From positions 1 through 21,177 of the forward strand of contig JAEZQX010000316.1 of the NCBI GenBank assembly GCA_023441105.1: a stretch of DNA of 21,177 bases. The letters are read 5' to 3'. Position numbers and translations under genes: made by a program. Position 1 is the first letter of the stretch, and the number at the start of each line of letters is the position of its first letter. Under the pieces are notes generated by a model. That model made no database searches. It was not told the DNA's origin and saw only the letters and a program-made list of their open reading frames with translations. This document shows positions 1 through 9,540 of this stretch, piece by piece. This DNA comes from Pseudomonadota bacterium. Its GTDB lineage: Bacteria > Pseudomonadota > Gammaproteobacteria > Burkholderiales > Burkholderiaceae.

Positions 1-43
1 CGTCCCGCGTGGCGGGAAGGTGCGCAGCGCTCGGGGTGCCCGG

Positions 44-1942
44 ATGACCGCCCCGGCCCGCTATCGCCAGGCCCGCGTCGGCGCCTGCCTCCGGGCCCGC
101 TTCGCCGAGCGGGCTGACGATGCGCCGGTGCTGCTGGCGGACACGGCGCTGCAGGACTTCCCGCCGCGCCTGACCGATCGCCTCGAGCAATGGGTGCTGC
201 AGGCGCCCGAGCGTACGCTGGCCGCGCGCCGTGACCACGGCGGCGACTGGATCCGGATCGGCTACGCACAGATGCTGGATCGCGCGCGGGCAGTGGGGCA
301 GGCGCTGGTCGATCGGGGCCTGGGCGCCGAGCGACCGGTGGCGATCCTGTCGGAAAACAGCCTCGAGCACCTGACCCTCGCCCTCGGCGCCATGTGGGCC
401 GGCATTCCCTACGTGCCGGTCTCCACCGCCTATTCGCTGATCTCCCAGGACTACGGCAAGCTGCGGCATATCCTCGGCCGGACCACGCCGGGGCTGGTGT
501 TCGCGTCCGGCCCCGCCTATGCTCGCGCGATCGCGGCAGCGGTCGCGCCCGGCACCGAGGTGGCGATGCCGGAGCCGGCCGACATCGGGCGGCCGGTGAC
601 GCCGTTCGACGACCTGCTGGCGACGCGGCCCGGCGCCGGCGTGGACGCGGCGCATGCGCAGGTGGGGCCGCAGACCATCGTCAAGTTCCTCTTCACCTCC
701 GGGTCGACCAAGCTGCCGAAGGGCGTCATCAACACCCACCGCATGATCTGCGCCAACCAGCAGATGATCCGCCAGGCGATGGCCTTCCTCGGCGACGAGC
801 CGCCGGTGCTGGTGGACTGGCTGCCCTGGAACCACACCTTCGGCGGCAACCACAACATCGGCATCACCATCTACAACGGCGGCACGCTCTACATCGACGA
901 CGGCCGGCCGACGCCGCAGGCGATCGGCGAGACCTTGCGCAACCTGCGCGAGATTTCGCCGACCATCTATTTCAACGTGCCACGCGGTTTCGAGGAGATC
1001 GCCGCGGCGATGGAGGCCGATGCGCGGCTGCGCGCCACGCTGTTGCGCCGGGTGCGCGGATTCATGTTCGCCGGCGCCGGACTGTCGCAGCTGGTGTGGG
1101 ACCGGCTCGACCGCCTGGCGGAGCAGGAGGTGGGCGAGCGCATCCCGATGTTCACCGGCCTGGGAATGACCGAGACGTCGCCCAGTTGCATGTTCGCGCT
1201 CAAGGCCCGCGAGCTGCGCGCCGGCCATGTCGGGCTGCCATGCCCGGGCGTCGAGGCGAAGCTGGTGCCGGTGGACGGCAAGGTCGAAGTGCGGTTTCGC
1301 GGCCCCAACGTCATGCCGGGGTACTGGCGCGAGCCGGAGCTGACGGCCGCCGCCTTCGACGAGGAAGGCTTCTACCGTACCGGCGATGCGGTCCGCTGGG
1401 TCGACCCCGCCGACCCGGACCGCGGCATGATGTTCGACGGCCGCATCGCCGAGGACTTCAAGCTTGCCACCGGCACCTTCGTCAGCGTCGGACCGCTGCG
1501 GGCACGCATCATCGCTGCCGGCGCGCCGTGCGTGCAGGACGTGGTGCTGGCCGGCCCCGATCGCGACGAGCTGGCCATGCTGGTGTTCCCGCGCCTGGAC
1601 GAATGCCGCAAGCTGGCCCGGCTGCCGGCCGAGGCGCCGGCCGCGGTCGTGGTGGCGGCGCCGGCGGTGCGGGCGTTCTTCCAGGACCTGACCGACCGCC
1701 TATGGGCGGACGGAACCGGCAGCGCAAGCCGCATCGCCCGGACCCACCTGCTGGTGCAGCCGCCGTCCATCGACAAGGGCGAGATGACCGACAAGGGCTC
1801 CATCAACCAGCGCGCGGTGTTGAGCCATCGCGCGGACCTCGTCGATGCGCTGTACCGGGCGACGGCCGGCGGCGACGACGACGGCGGCGGCGAATTCATC
1901 TTGGCATCCAAGGCGATCACCGGCGCGAGCGCCGGCGGATGA
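44..1942 (+). CDS. fcs: Feruloyl-CoA synthase-type acyl-CoA ligase
   Basis: This is an ANL-superfamily adenylating enzyme. It would activate ferulate or a related hydroxycinnamate with ATP and CoA, the first step of side-chain removal in the cytoplasm. The 632-residue protein carries the P-loop FTSGSTKLPKG at about residue 217, the GMTETSPS motif, YRTGDA and, near residue 466, GRIAEDFKLATGTFVSVGPLR-type sequence that is typical of feruloyl-CoA synthases rather than of general fatty acyl-CoA ligases. A lysine-rich C-terminal segment (DKGEMTDKG) fits the catalytic lysine region. I chose ATG 44, which has a weak GGGGTG upstream. GTG 20 is possible, and the frame stays open to the window edge, so the true start could lie outside. 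It heads a transporter operon with a 55-bp gap to the next gene. The exact substrate is inferred; vanillate- or coumarate-like acids are possible. Confidence 0.85.
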   Translation: MTAPARYRQARVGACLRARFAERADDAPVLLADTALQDFPPRLTDRLEQWVLQAPERTLAARRDHGGDWIRIGYAQMLDRARAVGQALVDRGLGAERPVAILSENSLEHLTLALGAMWAGIPYVPVSTAYSLISQDYGKLRHILGRTTPGLVFASGPAYARAIAAAVAPGTEVAMPEPADIGRPVTPFDDLLATRPGAGVDAAHAQVGPQTIVKFLFTSGSTKLPKGVINTHRMICANQQMIRQAMAFLGDEPPVLVDWLPWNHTFGGNHNIGITIYNGGTLYIDDGRPTPQAIGETLRNLREISPTIYFNVPRGFEEIAAAMEADARLRATLLRRVRGFMFAGAGLSQLVWDRLDRLAEQEVGERIPMFTGLGMTETSPSCMFALKARELRAGHVGLPCPGVEAKLVPVDGKVEVRFRGPNVMPGYWREPELTAAAFDEEGFYRTGDAVRWVDPADPDRGMMFDGRIAEDFKLATGTFVSVGPLRARIIAAGAPCVQDVVLAGPDRDELAMLVFPRLDECRKLARLPAEAPAAVVVAAPAVRAFFQDLTDRLWADGTGSASRIARTHLLVQPPSIDKGEMTDKGSINQRAVLSHRADLVDALYRATAGGDDDGGGEFILASKAITGASAGG

Positions 1943-1955
1943 GGCGAGACAGCAG

Positions 1956-1982
1956 ACCGCAGGACCCCAAGCACCGCAGGAC
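1956..1982. repeat. 10-bp direct repeat upstream of the binding-protein gene
   Basis: ACCGCAGGAC occurs at 1956-1965 and again at 1973-1982, a 17-bp period, just before the AAGGAG ribosome binding site of the next gene. The bases after the two copies are also similar (CCCAAGC and ACAAGGA). It may be a small tandem duplication or a regulator site; nothing in the sequence decides this. Confidence 0.5.
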
Positions 1983-1997
1983 ACAAGGAGACAGGGC

Positions 1998-3152
1998 ATG
2001 AAAGCAACTTCCATGAAGCGACTCGCGAGCCTGGGCCTGCCCCTGGCCGTTTCCCTCACCTTTGCCGCGCCGGCGGCCGCCGACCTGACCGTCGGCGTTT
2101 CGCTGGCGTTGACCGGTCCCGGCTCGGCGCTCGGCATCCCGGTCAAGAACGGCTTCGATCTCTGGCCGGCGGAGATCGGCGGCGAAAAGGTGCGGCTGGT
2201 CATCCTCGACGATACCGGCGATCCGTCGCAGGCGACCCGCAACGCGCGCAAGTTCGCCACCGAGGAGAAGGTGGACGTGATGCTGGGCTCGACGCAGACC
2301 CCTGGCGGCATGGCGATCGCCACGGTCGCCAACGAGACCCAGACGGTCCACATGGCCTTCGCGCCGATCCCGCTCGCCGGCGACAAGACCGCCTGGTCGT
2401 TCGTCGTGCCGCAGTCGGTCAAGCTGATGGCCGATGCCGTGGTCAAGGACATCAAGGCGCGCAAGTTCAAGACGCTCGGCATCATCGGCTTCTCCGACCC
2501 CTGGGGCGAGCAGTGGTACGACGCGCTGTCGCAAGGGCTGGAAGGCTCGGGCACGAAAATCGTCGCCAACGAGAAGTACGGCCGCGCCGACACCAGCGTG
2601 ACCGGCCAGGTCCTCAAGCTGGTATCGGCCAATCCCGAGGCGATCCTGATCGCCGGCTCGGGCACCGGCGCTGCCCTGCCGCAGACGGCCCTTGCCGAAC
2701 GCGGCTACAAGGGACAGGTCTACCAGACGCACGGCGCCGGCTCGAGCGACTTCCTGCGCATCGCCGGCAAGTCGGCCGAGAAGGCGATCCTGCCGATCGG
2801 CCCGGTGCTGGTGCCGAAGCAGTTGCCCGATTCGCATCCGTCCAAGCCGGTGGTGCAGACTTTCGTCAAGGACTACCAGGCCAAGTTCGGCGACAAGTCG
2901 CCGGTGGTGTTCGGTGCGCACAGCTATGACGCCGCGCTGATCCTGCAACGGGTGGTGCCGGTGGCAAAGCAGAAGGCCAAGCCGGGCACGCCGGAGTTCC
3001 GCAAGGCGCTGCGCGATGCGCTCGAGACCCAGAAGGACATTGCCGCCGTCAACGGCGTCTACAGCTTCACGCCCCAGGACCACTACGGTCTCGACGAGCG
3101 CGGCGCCGTCATGGTCCGCGTGGCGAACGGCGACTGGGAACTGATCAAGTAG
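1998..3152 (+). CDS. Periplasmic substrate-binding protein of a Liv-type ABC importer
   Basis: This 384-residue protein is the ligand-binding component of the ABC importer encoded by the following genes. A signal peptide is clear: KR near the N terminus, a hydrophobic core and a cut after APAAA near residue 28, giving a mature protein starting DLTVGVSLALTGPGS. That opening and the length fit the periplasmic-binding fold of the LivJ/LivK family (Peripla_BP_6). ATG 1998 is preceded by AAGGAG at 1985-1990, a strong site. The segment where LivJ has its amino-acid-binding SPGAT-P sequence reads HMAFAPIPLAGDK here, so an alpha-amino-acid ligand is doubtful. Next to an aromatic acyl-CoA ligase, an aromatic acid such as ferulate or coumarate is the likelier ligand, as for CouP. 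That is inference; the family call is firm. Confidence 0.88.
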   Translation: MKATSMKRLASLGLPLAVSLTFAAPAAADLTVGVSLALTGPGSALGIPVKNGFDLWPAEIGGEKVRLVILDDTGDPSQATRNARKFATEEKVDVMLGSTQTPGGMAIATVANETQTVHMAFAPIPLAGDKTAWSFVVPQSVKLMADAVVKDIKARKFKTLGIIGFSDPWGEQWYDALSQGLEGSGTKIVANEKYGRADTSVTGQVLKLVSANPEAILIAGSGTGAALPQTALAERGYKGQVYQTHGAGSSDFLRIAGKSAEKAILPIGPVLVPKQLPDSHPSKPVVQTFVKDYQAKFGDKSPVVFGAHSYDAALILQRVVPVAKQKAKPGTPEFRKALRDALETQKDIAAVNGVYSFTPQDHYGLDERGAVMVRVANGDWELIK

Positions 3153-3182
3153 CCGGCCGGCGACAGCTGGAGACCGGTCACC

Positions 3183-4219
3183 GTGGATTGGCAGATCGCC
3201 GCCCTGCTGGTGCAGGACGGCTTGACCAACGGCGCGGTCTACGCGCTGCTCGGCATCGCCATCGTGCTGGTGTTCGCCGTCACCCGCATCATCTTCGTGC
3301 CGCAGGGCGAGTTCGTCACTTTCGGCGCGCTCACCCTGGCCAGCCTGCAGGCCGGCGCGCTGCCCGGCTCGGTCTGGCTGCTGCTGGTGGTCGCCCTGGC
3401 GGTGGCGCTGCTGCAGGCGTGGCAGCTCCTGCGCCATCATGGCGGCGCGGGTCTGCTGCCGATGCTGGTGCGAACCCTGTCGGTGCCGCTGCTGGTGACC
3501 CTGGCCGCCTGGTGGCTCGCGCCGATGATGCTGCCGCTGCCGCTGCAGATCCTGCTGACGCTGGCGATCATCACGCCGCTCGGGCCGCTGCTGTATCGCG
3601 CGGTGTTCCAGCAGATCGCCGACGCCTCGGTGCTGGTGCTGCTGATCGCATCGGTGGCGCTGCACTTCGCGCTGACCGGCCTGGCGCTGGTGTTCTTCGG
3701 CGCCGAAGGCTTCCGCACGCCGGCGTTCTCCGACGGCAGCCTGTCGCTCGGTACGCTCAACGTCAGCGGCCAGAGCCTCTGGATCTATGGCGTCACCGCG
3801 CTGCTGATCGTGATCATGGCGCTGTTCTTCGGCTTCACCCTGCGCGGCAAGGCGCTGCGCGCCACCGCCTTCAACCGGACCGGCGCGCGGCTGATCGGCT
3901 TCTCGCCGACCACCGCCGGCCTCACGACCTTCACCTTCGCCGCCTTCCTCGGCACCCTCTCCGGCGTGCTGATCGCGCCGATCATCACCGTCTACTACGA
4001 CAGCGGCTTCATCATCGGCCTGAAGGGCTTCGTCGCCGCGATCGTGGGCGGCCTTGCCAGCTATCCGCTGACCGCCATCGGCGCGGTCATGGTCGGCATC
4101 CTCGAAGCCTTCTCGTCGTTCTGGGCGAGCGGCTACAAGGAAGTCATCGTCTTCACGCTGATCATCCCGGTGCTGATCTGGCTGTCGCTCACCGCCGTGC
4201 ACCATGAAGAGGAAGAGCA

Positions 4220-4223
<4 letters not shown>
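3183..4223 (+). CDS. LivH-type ABC importer permease, extended
   Basis: This is one of the two inner-membrane permease subunits of the Liv-type importer. The N-terminal segment [30 protein letters not shown] and the C-terminal [24 protein letters not shown] stretch match LivH-family proteins. At 346 residues it is longer than the usual 290-310. The surplus lies at about residues 58-120, where two extra hydrophobic segments flank a short RHHGG-containing loop. GTG 3183 is preceded by GGAG at 3169-3172. The stop codon overlaps the next start (GTGA), so translation is probably coupled. Ligand specificity cannot be read from the permease. Confidence 0.9.
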
Positions 4224-5978
<1,755 letters not shown>

Positions 5979-5992
<14 letters not shown>

Positions 5993-6743
5993 GGGACCGC
6001 CCGCCGGCGGCGGCGTGCCGCTCCTGGCGGTGGAAAACCTGTCGGTGCGCTACGGCAAGGTCGAGGCGGTGCATGGCGTGTCGCTGCGCCTCGATGCCGG
6101 CCAGATCGTCACCGTCGTCGGTCCCAACGGTGCCGGCAAGACCACCTTGATGGCCGCGATCATGGGCTTGCTGCCGGCCGATGGCCGCATCGCGATCGAC
6201 GGCGTGGAGCAGCGCGGCATCGCGGTGGAAGAGCGGGTCGCCAACGGCGTGAGCCTGGTCCCGGAGAAGCGCGAGCTGTTCGCCGAGATGACGGTGCAGG
6301 ACAACCTCGAGCTCGGTGCGCTCACCCGCAGCCGGCGCGGCGAGCGCGGGCTCGATGCGGCGCTGGACGATATCTTCGGCATCTTCCCGCGCTTGCAGGA
6401 GCGACGCCGGCAGCTGGCCGGCACGCTGTCGGGGGGCGAGCGCCAGATGCTGGCCCTGGGCCGCGCCTTGATGGCCAAGCCGCGCCTGCTGATGCTCGAT
6501 GAGCCGAGCCTCGGCCTCGCGCCGCTGATCGTGCGCGAGATCTTCCATGTGATCGCCGACCTGCGCGCGCGCCGCGTGAGCGTGCTGCTCGTGGAGCAGA
6601 ATGCCCGCGCCGCCTTGCAGGTGGCGGATTACGGCTACGTGCTGGAGAGCGGCGAGATTGCGCTGGCCGGTGCGGCGGCGGACCTGATGGCCAACGAGCA
6701 GGTCATCGCCAGCTACCTCGGCTTGAAGTCGGTCGAGGCATGA
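5979..6743 (+). CDS. LivF-type ABC importer ATPase
   Basis: This is the second ATPase of the Liv-type importer, 254 residues, a little over the usual 235-240 because of a short Ala/Gly/Pro-rich N terminus. Walker A GPNGAGKT lies at residues 48-55, the signature LSGGE at 150-154, Walker B LLMLDEP at about 170-176 and the switch histidine position is replaced by Q in [11 protein letters not shown], which is usual for LivF. The start is TTG 5979; GGAGG at 5968-5972 sits six bases ahead of it and supports the choice. The gene overlaps the fused permease/ATPase gene by 14 bases and the MarR gene by four (ATGA), so it belongs to the same transcript. Confidence 0.92.
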
Positions 6744-7264
6744 CGGTCGAGGACACCGGCGCCTACGAGGCCGCCGCTCGCGTGCCGACCGGGCAGTTGC
6801 CCGCGCGGGCGCCGGCAACTGCCCACGGTCTCGACCAGTCCTGCATGGGGCACCTGATCGGCTATCACATCACGCAGGCGAACGTCGCAAGCCGCAAGGC
6901 CTTCAACCGCCATATCGGCGAGGCCTGGAAGCTGAGCCCGGTCGAGTTCACCATCCTGATGCTGGTCGCGCATAATCGCGACGCGACCCAGAAGCAGCTG
7001 TCGCAGGCGCTGGCCGTCTCCGCCCCCAACGTCACCGCACTGGTCGACCGGATGAACGAGCGCGACCTGCTCAAGCGGGTGCGCAGCGAGAGCGACCGCC
7101 GCTCCCAGCAGCTGCGGCTCACCCGCAAGGGCGCCGCGCTGGTGCGGGAAGTGCGCGAGGTGTCGCTGACGATGGAGCGCGACCTGCTCAGGCAGCTTTC
7201 CGATGCCGAGCGCGCGATGCTGGTCGAGCTGCTGCAGAAGGTGGCGCGCGGCGGGCGCTCCTGA
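6740..7264 (+). CDS. MarR-family transcriptional regulator
   Basis: This 174-residue protein has a winged helix-turn-helix of the MarR type at about residues 75-140, with [50 protein letters not shown] sequence; the DRR wing motif is clear. Its ATG overlaps the livF-type stop by four bases, so it is the last gene of the acyl-CoA ligase/transporter operon. MarR relatives such as CouR and FerR control hydroxycinnamate genes and release DNA on binding the CoA thioester. That role fits here by context but is inferred. No operator could be assigned; it may lie upstream of the window. Its 3' end overlaps the convergent MarR-GNAT gene by 77 bp. Confidence 0.88.
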   Translation: MTVEDTGAYEAAARVPTGQLPARAPATAHGLDQSCMGHLIGYHITQANVASRKAFNRHIGEAWKLSPVEFTILMLVAHNRDATQKQLSQALAVSAPNVTALVDRMNERDLLKRVRSESDRRSQQLRLTRKGAALVREVREVSLTMERDLLRQLSDAERAMLVELLQKVARGGRS

Positions 7265-8255
7265 CCGGCTCCAGCGGCAGCGCCCAGTACTGGCCGACCA
7301 GCTGCTTGCCGAAGCTGTGGTGCGGCTCCTCGCTGAGCAGCTTGAATCCTGCGGCGACGTAGATGGCGCGCGCCGCATGCAGGCAGTCATTGGTCCACAG
7401 GCTGAGCTTGCGGTAGCCGCAGTGCCGCGCGAAGTCGATCGCCTCGCGCACCAGCCGGCGCCCAAGGCCGAGCCCGCGGGCCCGGGGATGAACCAGCACC
7501 AGGCGCAGCTTGGCCTCGGCGCGCGAGGCACTCACCACCAACGCGCAGCCGACGCGTTCGCCGTCGACTTCCGCCACCCAGGCACGCTCGCGGGCAGGAT
7601 CGAAGCGTGCGAGGAACTCGGCGCCGATGCCGGCGACCAGCTGCTCGAACTCATCGTTCCAGCCGTACTCGCGCCCATACAGCTCGCCGTGCAGCGAGAT
7701 CATCCAGCCGATGTCGCCGGGTCGGTGCCGGCGCAGCCGGATGCTGGCGCGGTCCGGTGCCTCGCGCCCGCCCGAGGGCTCGGTCGACTGCTGCTCATGC
7801 GACAGCGTCTGGCGGATCTCGGCCATTGCGGCCACCAGCCGCTGGCGGTCGGACGCTGCCAGCGGGGCGAGCAGCGTCGCGATCCGCGCCTGGGCGGCAT
7901 CGAACAGCGGCTGGTAGACGCCCCGTCCGGCTGCCGTCAGCGCCAGGATCTTCTCCCGCGCATCCTGCCGGGAGGCGACGCGGCGGATCAGCCCGCGGCG
8001 CTCGAAGCCGCCGAGCAGGCGGCTCAGGTAGCCGGTATCGAGCCCCAGCTCCTCGGCGAGCCGACGCGCAGTCAGCCCCTTGCGGGAGGCGAGCTCGTAG
8101 AGCAGGCGCACCTGCGTGAGGCTCAAGGCCGCCGCACCGGAGCCGCCCTGCTCGTCCAGCAGGCCGATGACGGGCGTGTAGAAACGGTTGAAGGCGCGCA
8201 CCGCCGCGACGTCGGCGAGCAGCGGGTCCACGGGCTGGTTGTTCGTCTGCAGCAC
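7188..8255 (-). CDS. MarR-GNAT fusion protein (regulator/acetyltransferase)
   Basis: This protein of about 355 residues joins an N-terminal MarR winged-helix domain (roughly 15-150, including AEELGLDTGYLSRLLGGFERRGL and the wing) to a C-terminal GNAT N-acetyltransferase domain (roughly 172-325). The GNAT part shows the acetyl-CoA loop RARGLGLGRRLV and the NDCLHAARAIYVAAGF segment. The fusion is a known family; its substrates are mostly unknown. The start is uncertain: GTG 8255 fits a promoter at 8287-8315, and GTG 8231 is also possible; neither has a strong ribosome site. The family usually ends near QYWALPL; here about 27 more residues, rich in Arg, Ala and Pro, run antisense into the convergent marR gene. 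A perfect inverted repeat over the promoter suggests autoregulation. Confidence 0.85.
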   Translation of the reverse strand: MLQTNNQPVDPLLADVAAVRAFNRFYTPVIGLLDEQGGSGAAALSLTQVRLLYELASRKGLTARRLAEELGLDTGYLSRLLGGFERRGLIRRVASRQDAREKILALTAAGRGVYQPLFDAAQARIATLLAPLAASDRQRLVAAMAEIRQTLSHEQQSTEPSGGREAPDRASIRLRRHRPGDIGWMISLHGELYGREYGWNDEFEQLVAGIGAEFLARFDPARERAWVAEVDGERVGCALVVSASRAEAKLRLVLVHPRARGLGLGRRLVREAIDFARHCGYRKLSLWTNDCLHAARAIYVAAGFKLLSEEPHHSFGKQLVGQYWALPLEPVRSARRAPPSAAARPASRARHRKAA

Positions 8256-8270
8256 GGCGTCGCGGCCCAG

Positions 8271-8291
8271 ATAGTTGACTGAGGCAACTAT
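8271..8291. promoter_or_regulatory. Inverted-repeat operator of the MarR-GNAT gene
   Basis: ATAGTTG (8271-8277) and CAACTAT (8285-8291) form a perfect 7-bp inverted repeat around ACTGAGG. It is A/T-rich against a GC-rich background and overlaps the -10 box and expected start site of the MarR-GNAT promoter. Its size and symmetry fit a MarR dimer site, so autorepression is likely. Confidence 0.72.
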
Positions 8292-8315
8292 ATCGCCGCG
8301 GGCGCCGCCTCGCAA
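8287..8315 (-). promoter_or_regulatory. Sigma-70-type promoter of the MarR-GNAT gene
   Basis: Read on the - strand, TTGCGA (8315-8310) is a 4/6 match to the -35 box and TATAGT (8292-8287) a 5/6 match to the -10 box, with exactly 17 bp between them. Transcription would start near 8280, about 25 bases ahead of GTG 8255. Confidence 0.62.
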
Positions 8316-8389
8316 GGCGGGCGCGCTTGCCAGGGCTTTCCGCAGTGCTCGATCCCGAGTCGCAGGCCGTCCTGTCGGCGCCGGCGCCT

Positions 8390-9349
8390 TCAGCGTCGCG
8401 TCGATGACGCGGAACGGTATTCCCGCGGCGACACGCCGAAGCGCCGGCGAAAGCTGCGGCTGAAGTGGGCCGCGTCGTTGAAGCCGTAGCTGAAGGCGAT
8501 CTCCGCGATGCTGTGGCCGGCCCGGGCCGGATCGCGCAGGTCGCGATGACAGGCATCGAGGCGCCGGTTCCAGATGTAGTGCGCAAGCGGCGCCGGCTCG
8601 TGCTGGAACAGGCGGTGCACGTGTCCGGCGGACAGCTGCAGCTCGGCGGCGAGGGCGGCCACCGACAGCAGCGGGTCCGCCAGCCGCTGGTCGATCAGCC
8701 GCTTGATCCTCGCCAGGTGATAGCCGGTGAGGTCGGAGACGCTTTGGCGGTTGGCGGCCGGCAGCGTGTGCAGGCCGGCCACCAGGATGTCGACCACGCC
8801 ATTCGCGACCGCCGCCGCCGATGCCGGCTGCAGGAAGTCGATGTCCTGGCGCAGGGTTTCGAGCATGCTGATCATCAGGTGACCGGCGCCGCGCCGGCCG
8901 GACACCGGGCTGGCGGTCAGGCTCTCGGTGTTGCGGACCATGCTGCGCAGTTGCTCGCCGGGCAGCATCAGCACCAACTGCTGGAAGCCGGCGCCGAAGC
9001 TGAGCTCGTAGGGGCGGGTGCTGTCGTAGAGCGCGAAGTCGCCGGGTTGCAGCAGCGCGCTGCGCCCATCCTGGCTGACGACGCCGCGGCCGCGGGTCTG
9101 GATGCTGACCAGGAAGAAATCCTCGATGGCACGGGAGATCTTGCCCGGCGTGCGCAGCACGCGCTGCGGGCCCGATTCGACCACCGACAGCTTGAGGTGG
9201 GCCAGCGAATGCGTGCGGATCGTGCCGTTGAAATCGTCGCGCCTTGGCGTGTCGCATTCCAGCTGGACGTAGACGTCGCAGATCATGTCGGTCCAGTACG
9301 CGAGGCGCTGGCCTCGCGGCACGGAAGCCGTCGTCAGCAGTTGGCTCAT
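8390..9349 (-). CDS. AraC-family transcriptional regulator
   Basis: This 319-residue protein has an N-terminal ligand/dimerisation domain of the AraC_binding_2 kind (about 1-200, including the FALYDSTRPYELSF segment) and a C-terminal double helix-turn-helix (about 215-315), with LAAELQLSAGHVHRLFQ and the AraC signature IAEIAFSYGFNDAAHFSRSFRRRFGVSPREYR-type sequence. ATG 9349 is preceded on the - strand by AAGGAAC, seven bases away; an upstream in-frame ATG lacks such support. The gene is divergent from the nitrilase gene, with 191 bp between the starts. AraC regulators adjacent to nitrilases are known activators (NitR in Rhodococcus), so it probably controls the nitrilase in response to a nitrile or acid. 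The inducer is not known. Confidence 0.9.
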   Translation of the reverse strand: MSQLLTTASVPRGQRLAYWTDMICDVYVQLECDTPRRDDFNGTIRTHSLAHLKLSVVESGPQRVLRTPGKISRAIEDFFLVSIQTRGRGVVSQDGRSALLQPGDFALYDSTRPYELSFGAGFQQLVLMLPGEQLRSMVRNTESLTASPVSGRRGAGHLMISMLETLRQDIDFLQPASAAAVANGVVDILVAGLHTLPAANRQSVSDLTGYHLARIKRLIDQRLADPLLSVAALAAELQLSAGHVHRLFQHEPAPLAHYIWNRRLDACHRDLRDPARAGHSIAEIAFSYGFNDAAHFSRSFRRRFGVSPREYRSASSTRR

Positions 9350-9368
9350 CTGGTCGTTCCTTGCCGGC

Positions 9369-9390
9369 GCGGGCGGGGTGCCCCGCCCGC
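9369..9390. repeat. Perfect 10-bp inverted repeat upstream of araC-type gene
   Basis: GCGGGCGGGG (9369-9378) and CCCCGCCCGC (9381-9390) are exact reverse complements separated by TG. It lies just upstream of the ribosome binding site of the AraC-type gene and could form a strong hairpin in its leader or a protein site. Confidence 0.6.
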
Positions 9391-9395
9391 GGCGC

Positions 9396-9469
9396 AATCT
9401 CATGCCCAGTCAAGAACGCCGCGATTCGCAGACAAGTGCGGCACTGCGGCCGAATCTACACTCAGTCAA
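9396..9469. promoter_or_regulatory. Direct repeats, candidate AraC-type binding sites
   Basis: Two similar 17-18 bp elements lie in the divergent gap: AATCT-N6-CAGTCAA at 9396-9413 and AATCT-N5-CAGTCAA at 9453-9469. The CAGTCAA halves are 56 bp apart. They have the same orientation and are less GC-rich than their surroundings, as expected for AraC-family sites, which are often direct repeats. Assignment to the adjacent regulator is inference. Confidence 0.5.
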
Positions 9470-9478
9470 TGCCGCAGT
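9443..9478. repeat. 8-bp inverted repeat flanking the second AraC-type element
   Basis: ACTGCGGC (9443-9450) and GCCGCAGT (9471-9478) are exact reverse complements with a 20-bp spacer that contains the second AATCT/CAGTCAA element. It may be part of a regulatory site or chance in GC-rich DNA. Confidence 0.4.
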
Positions 9479-9496
9479 CGACATCCATCGCGGCCG

Positions 9497-9517
9497 GCCC
9501 GGGGGTTGCGCCCGGGC
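9497..9517 (+). repeat. Hairpin in the nitrilase leader
   Basis: GCCCGGG (9497-9503) and CCCGGGC (9511-9517) form a 7-bp stem with the loop GGTTGCG, about 13 bases before the nitrilase ribosome binding site. There is no U-run, so it is not an obvious terminator. Confidence 0.45.
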
Positions 9518-9540
9518 TGGCGCACCGTCAGGAGACGAGC

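Noticed and set aside
1917..4205. Long open frame on the - strand opposite the binding-protein and permease genes
   Set aside because: It is rich in Arg, Gln, His and Asp without motifs, as is typical of antisense frames in GC-rich genes; the + strand genes have clear families and ribosome sites.
8390..9413. A longer - strand protein joining the AraC region to MarR-GNAT (741 codons open from 9413 to 7188)
   Set aside because: The part over 8390-9349 is an out-of-frame reading of the AraC-type gene, with no family motifs. Promoter and operator at 8271-8315 mark a separate start for MarR-GNAT.
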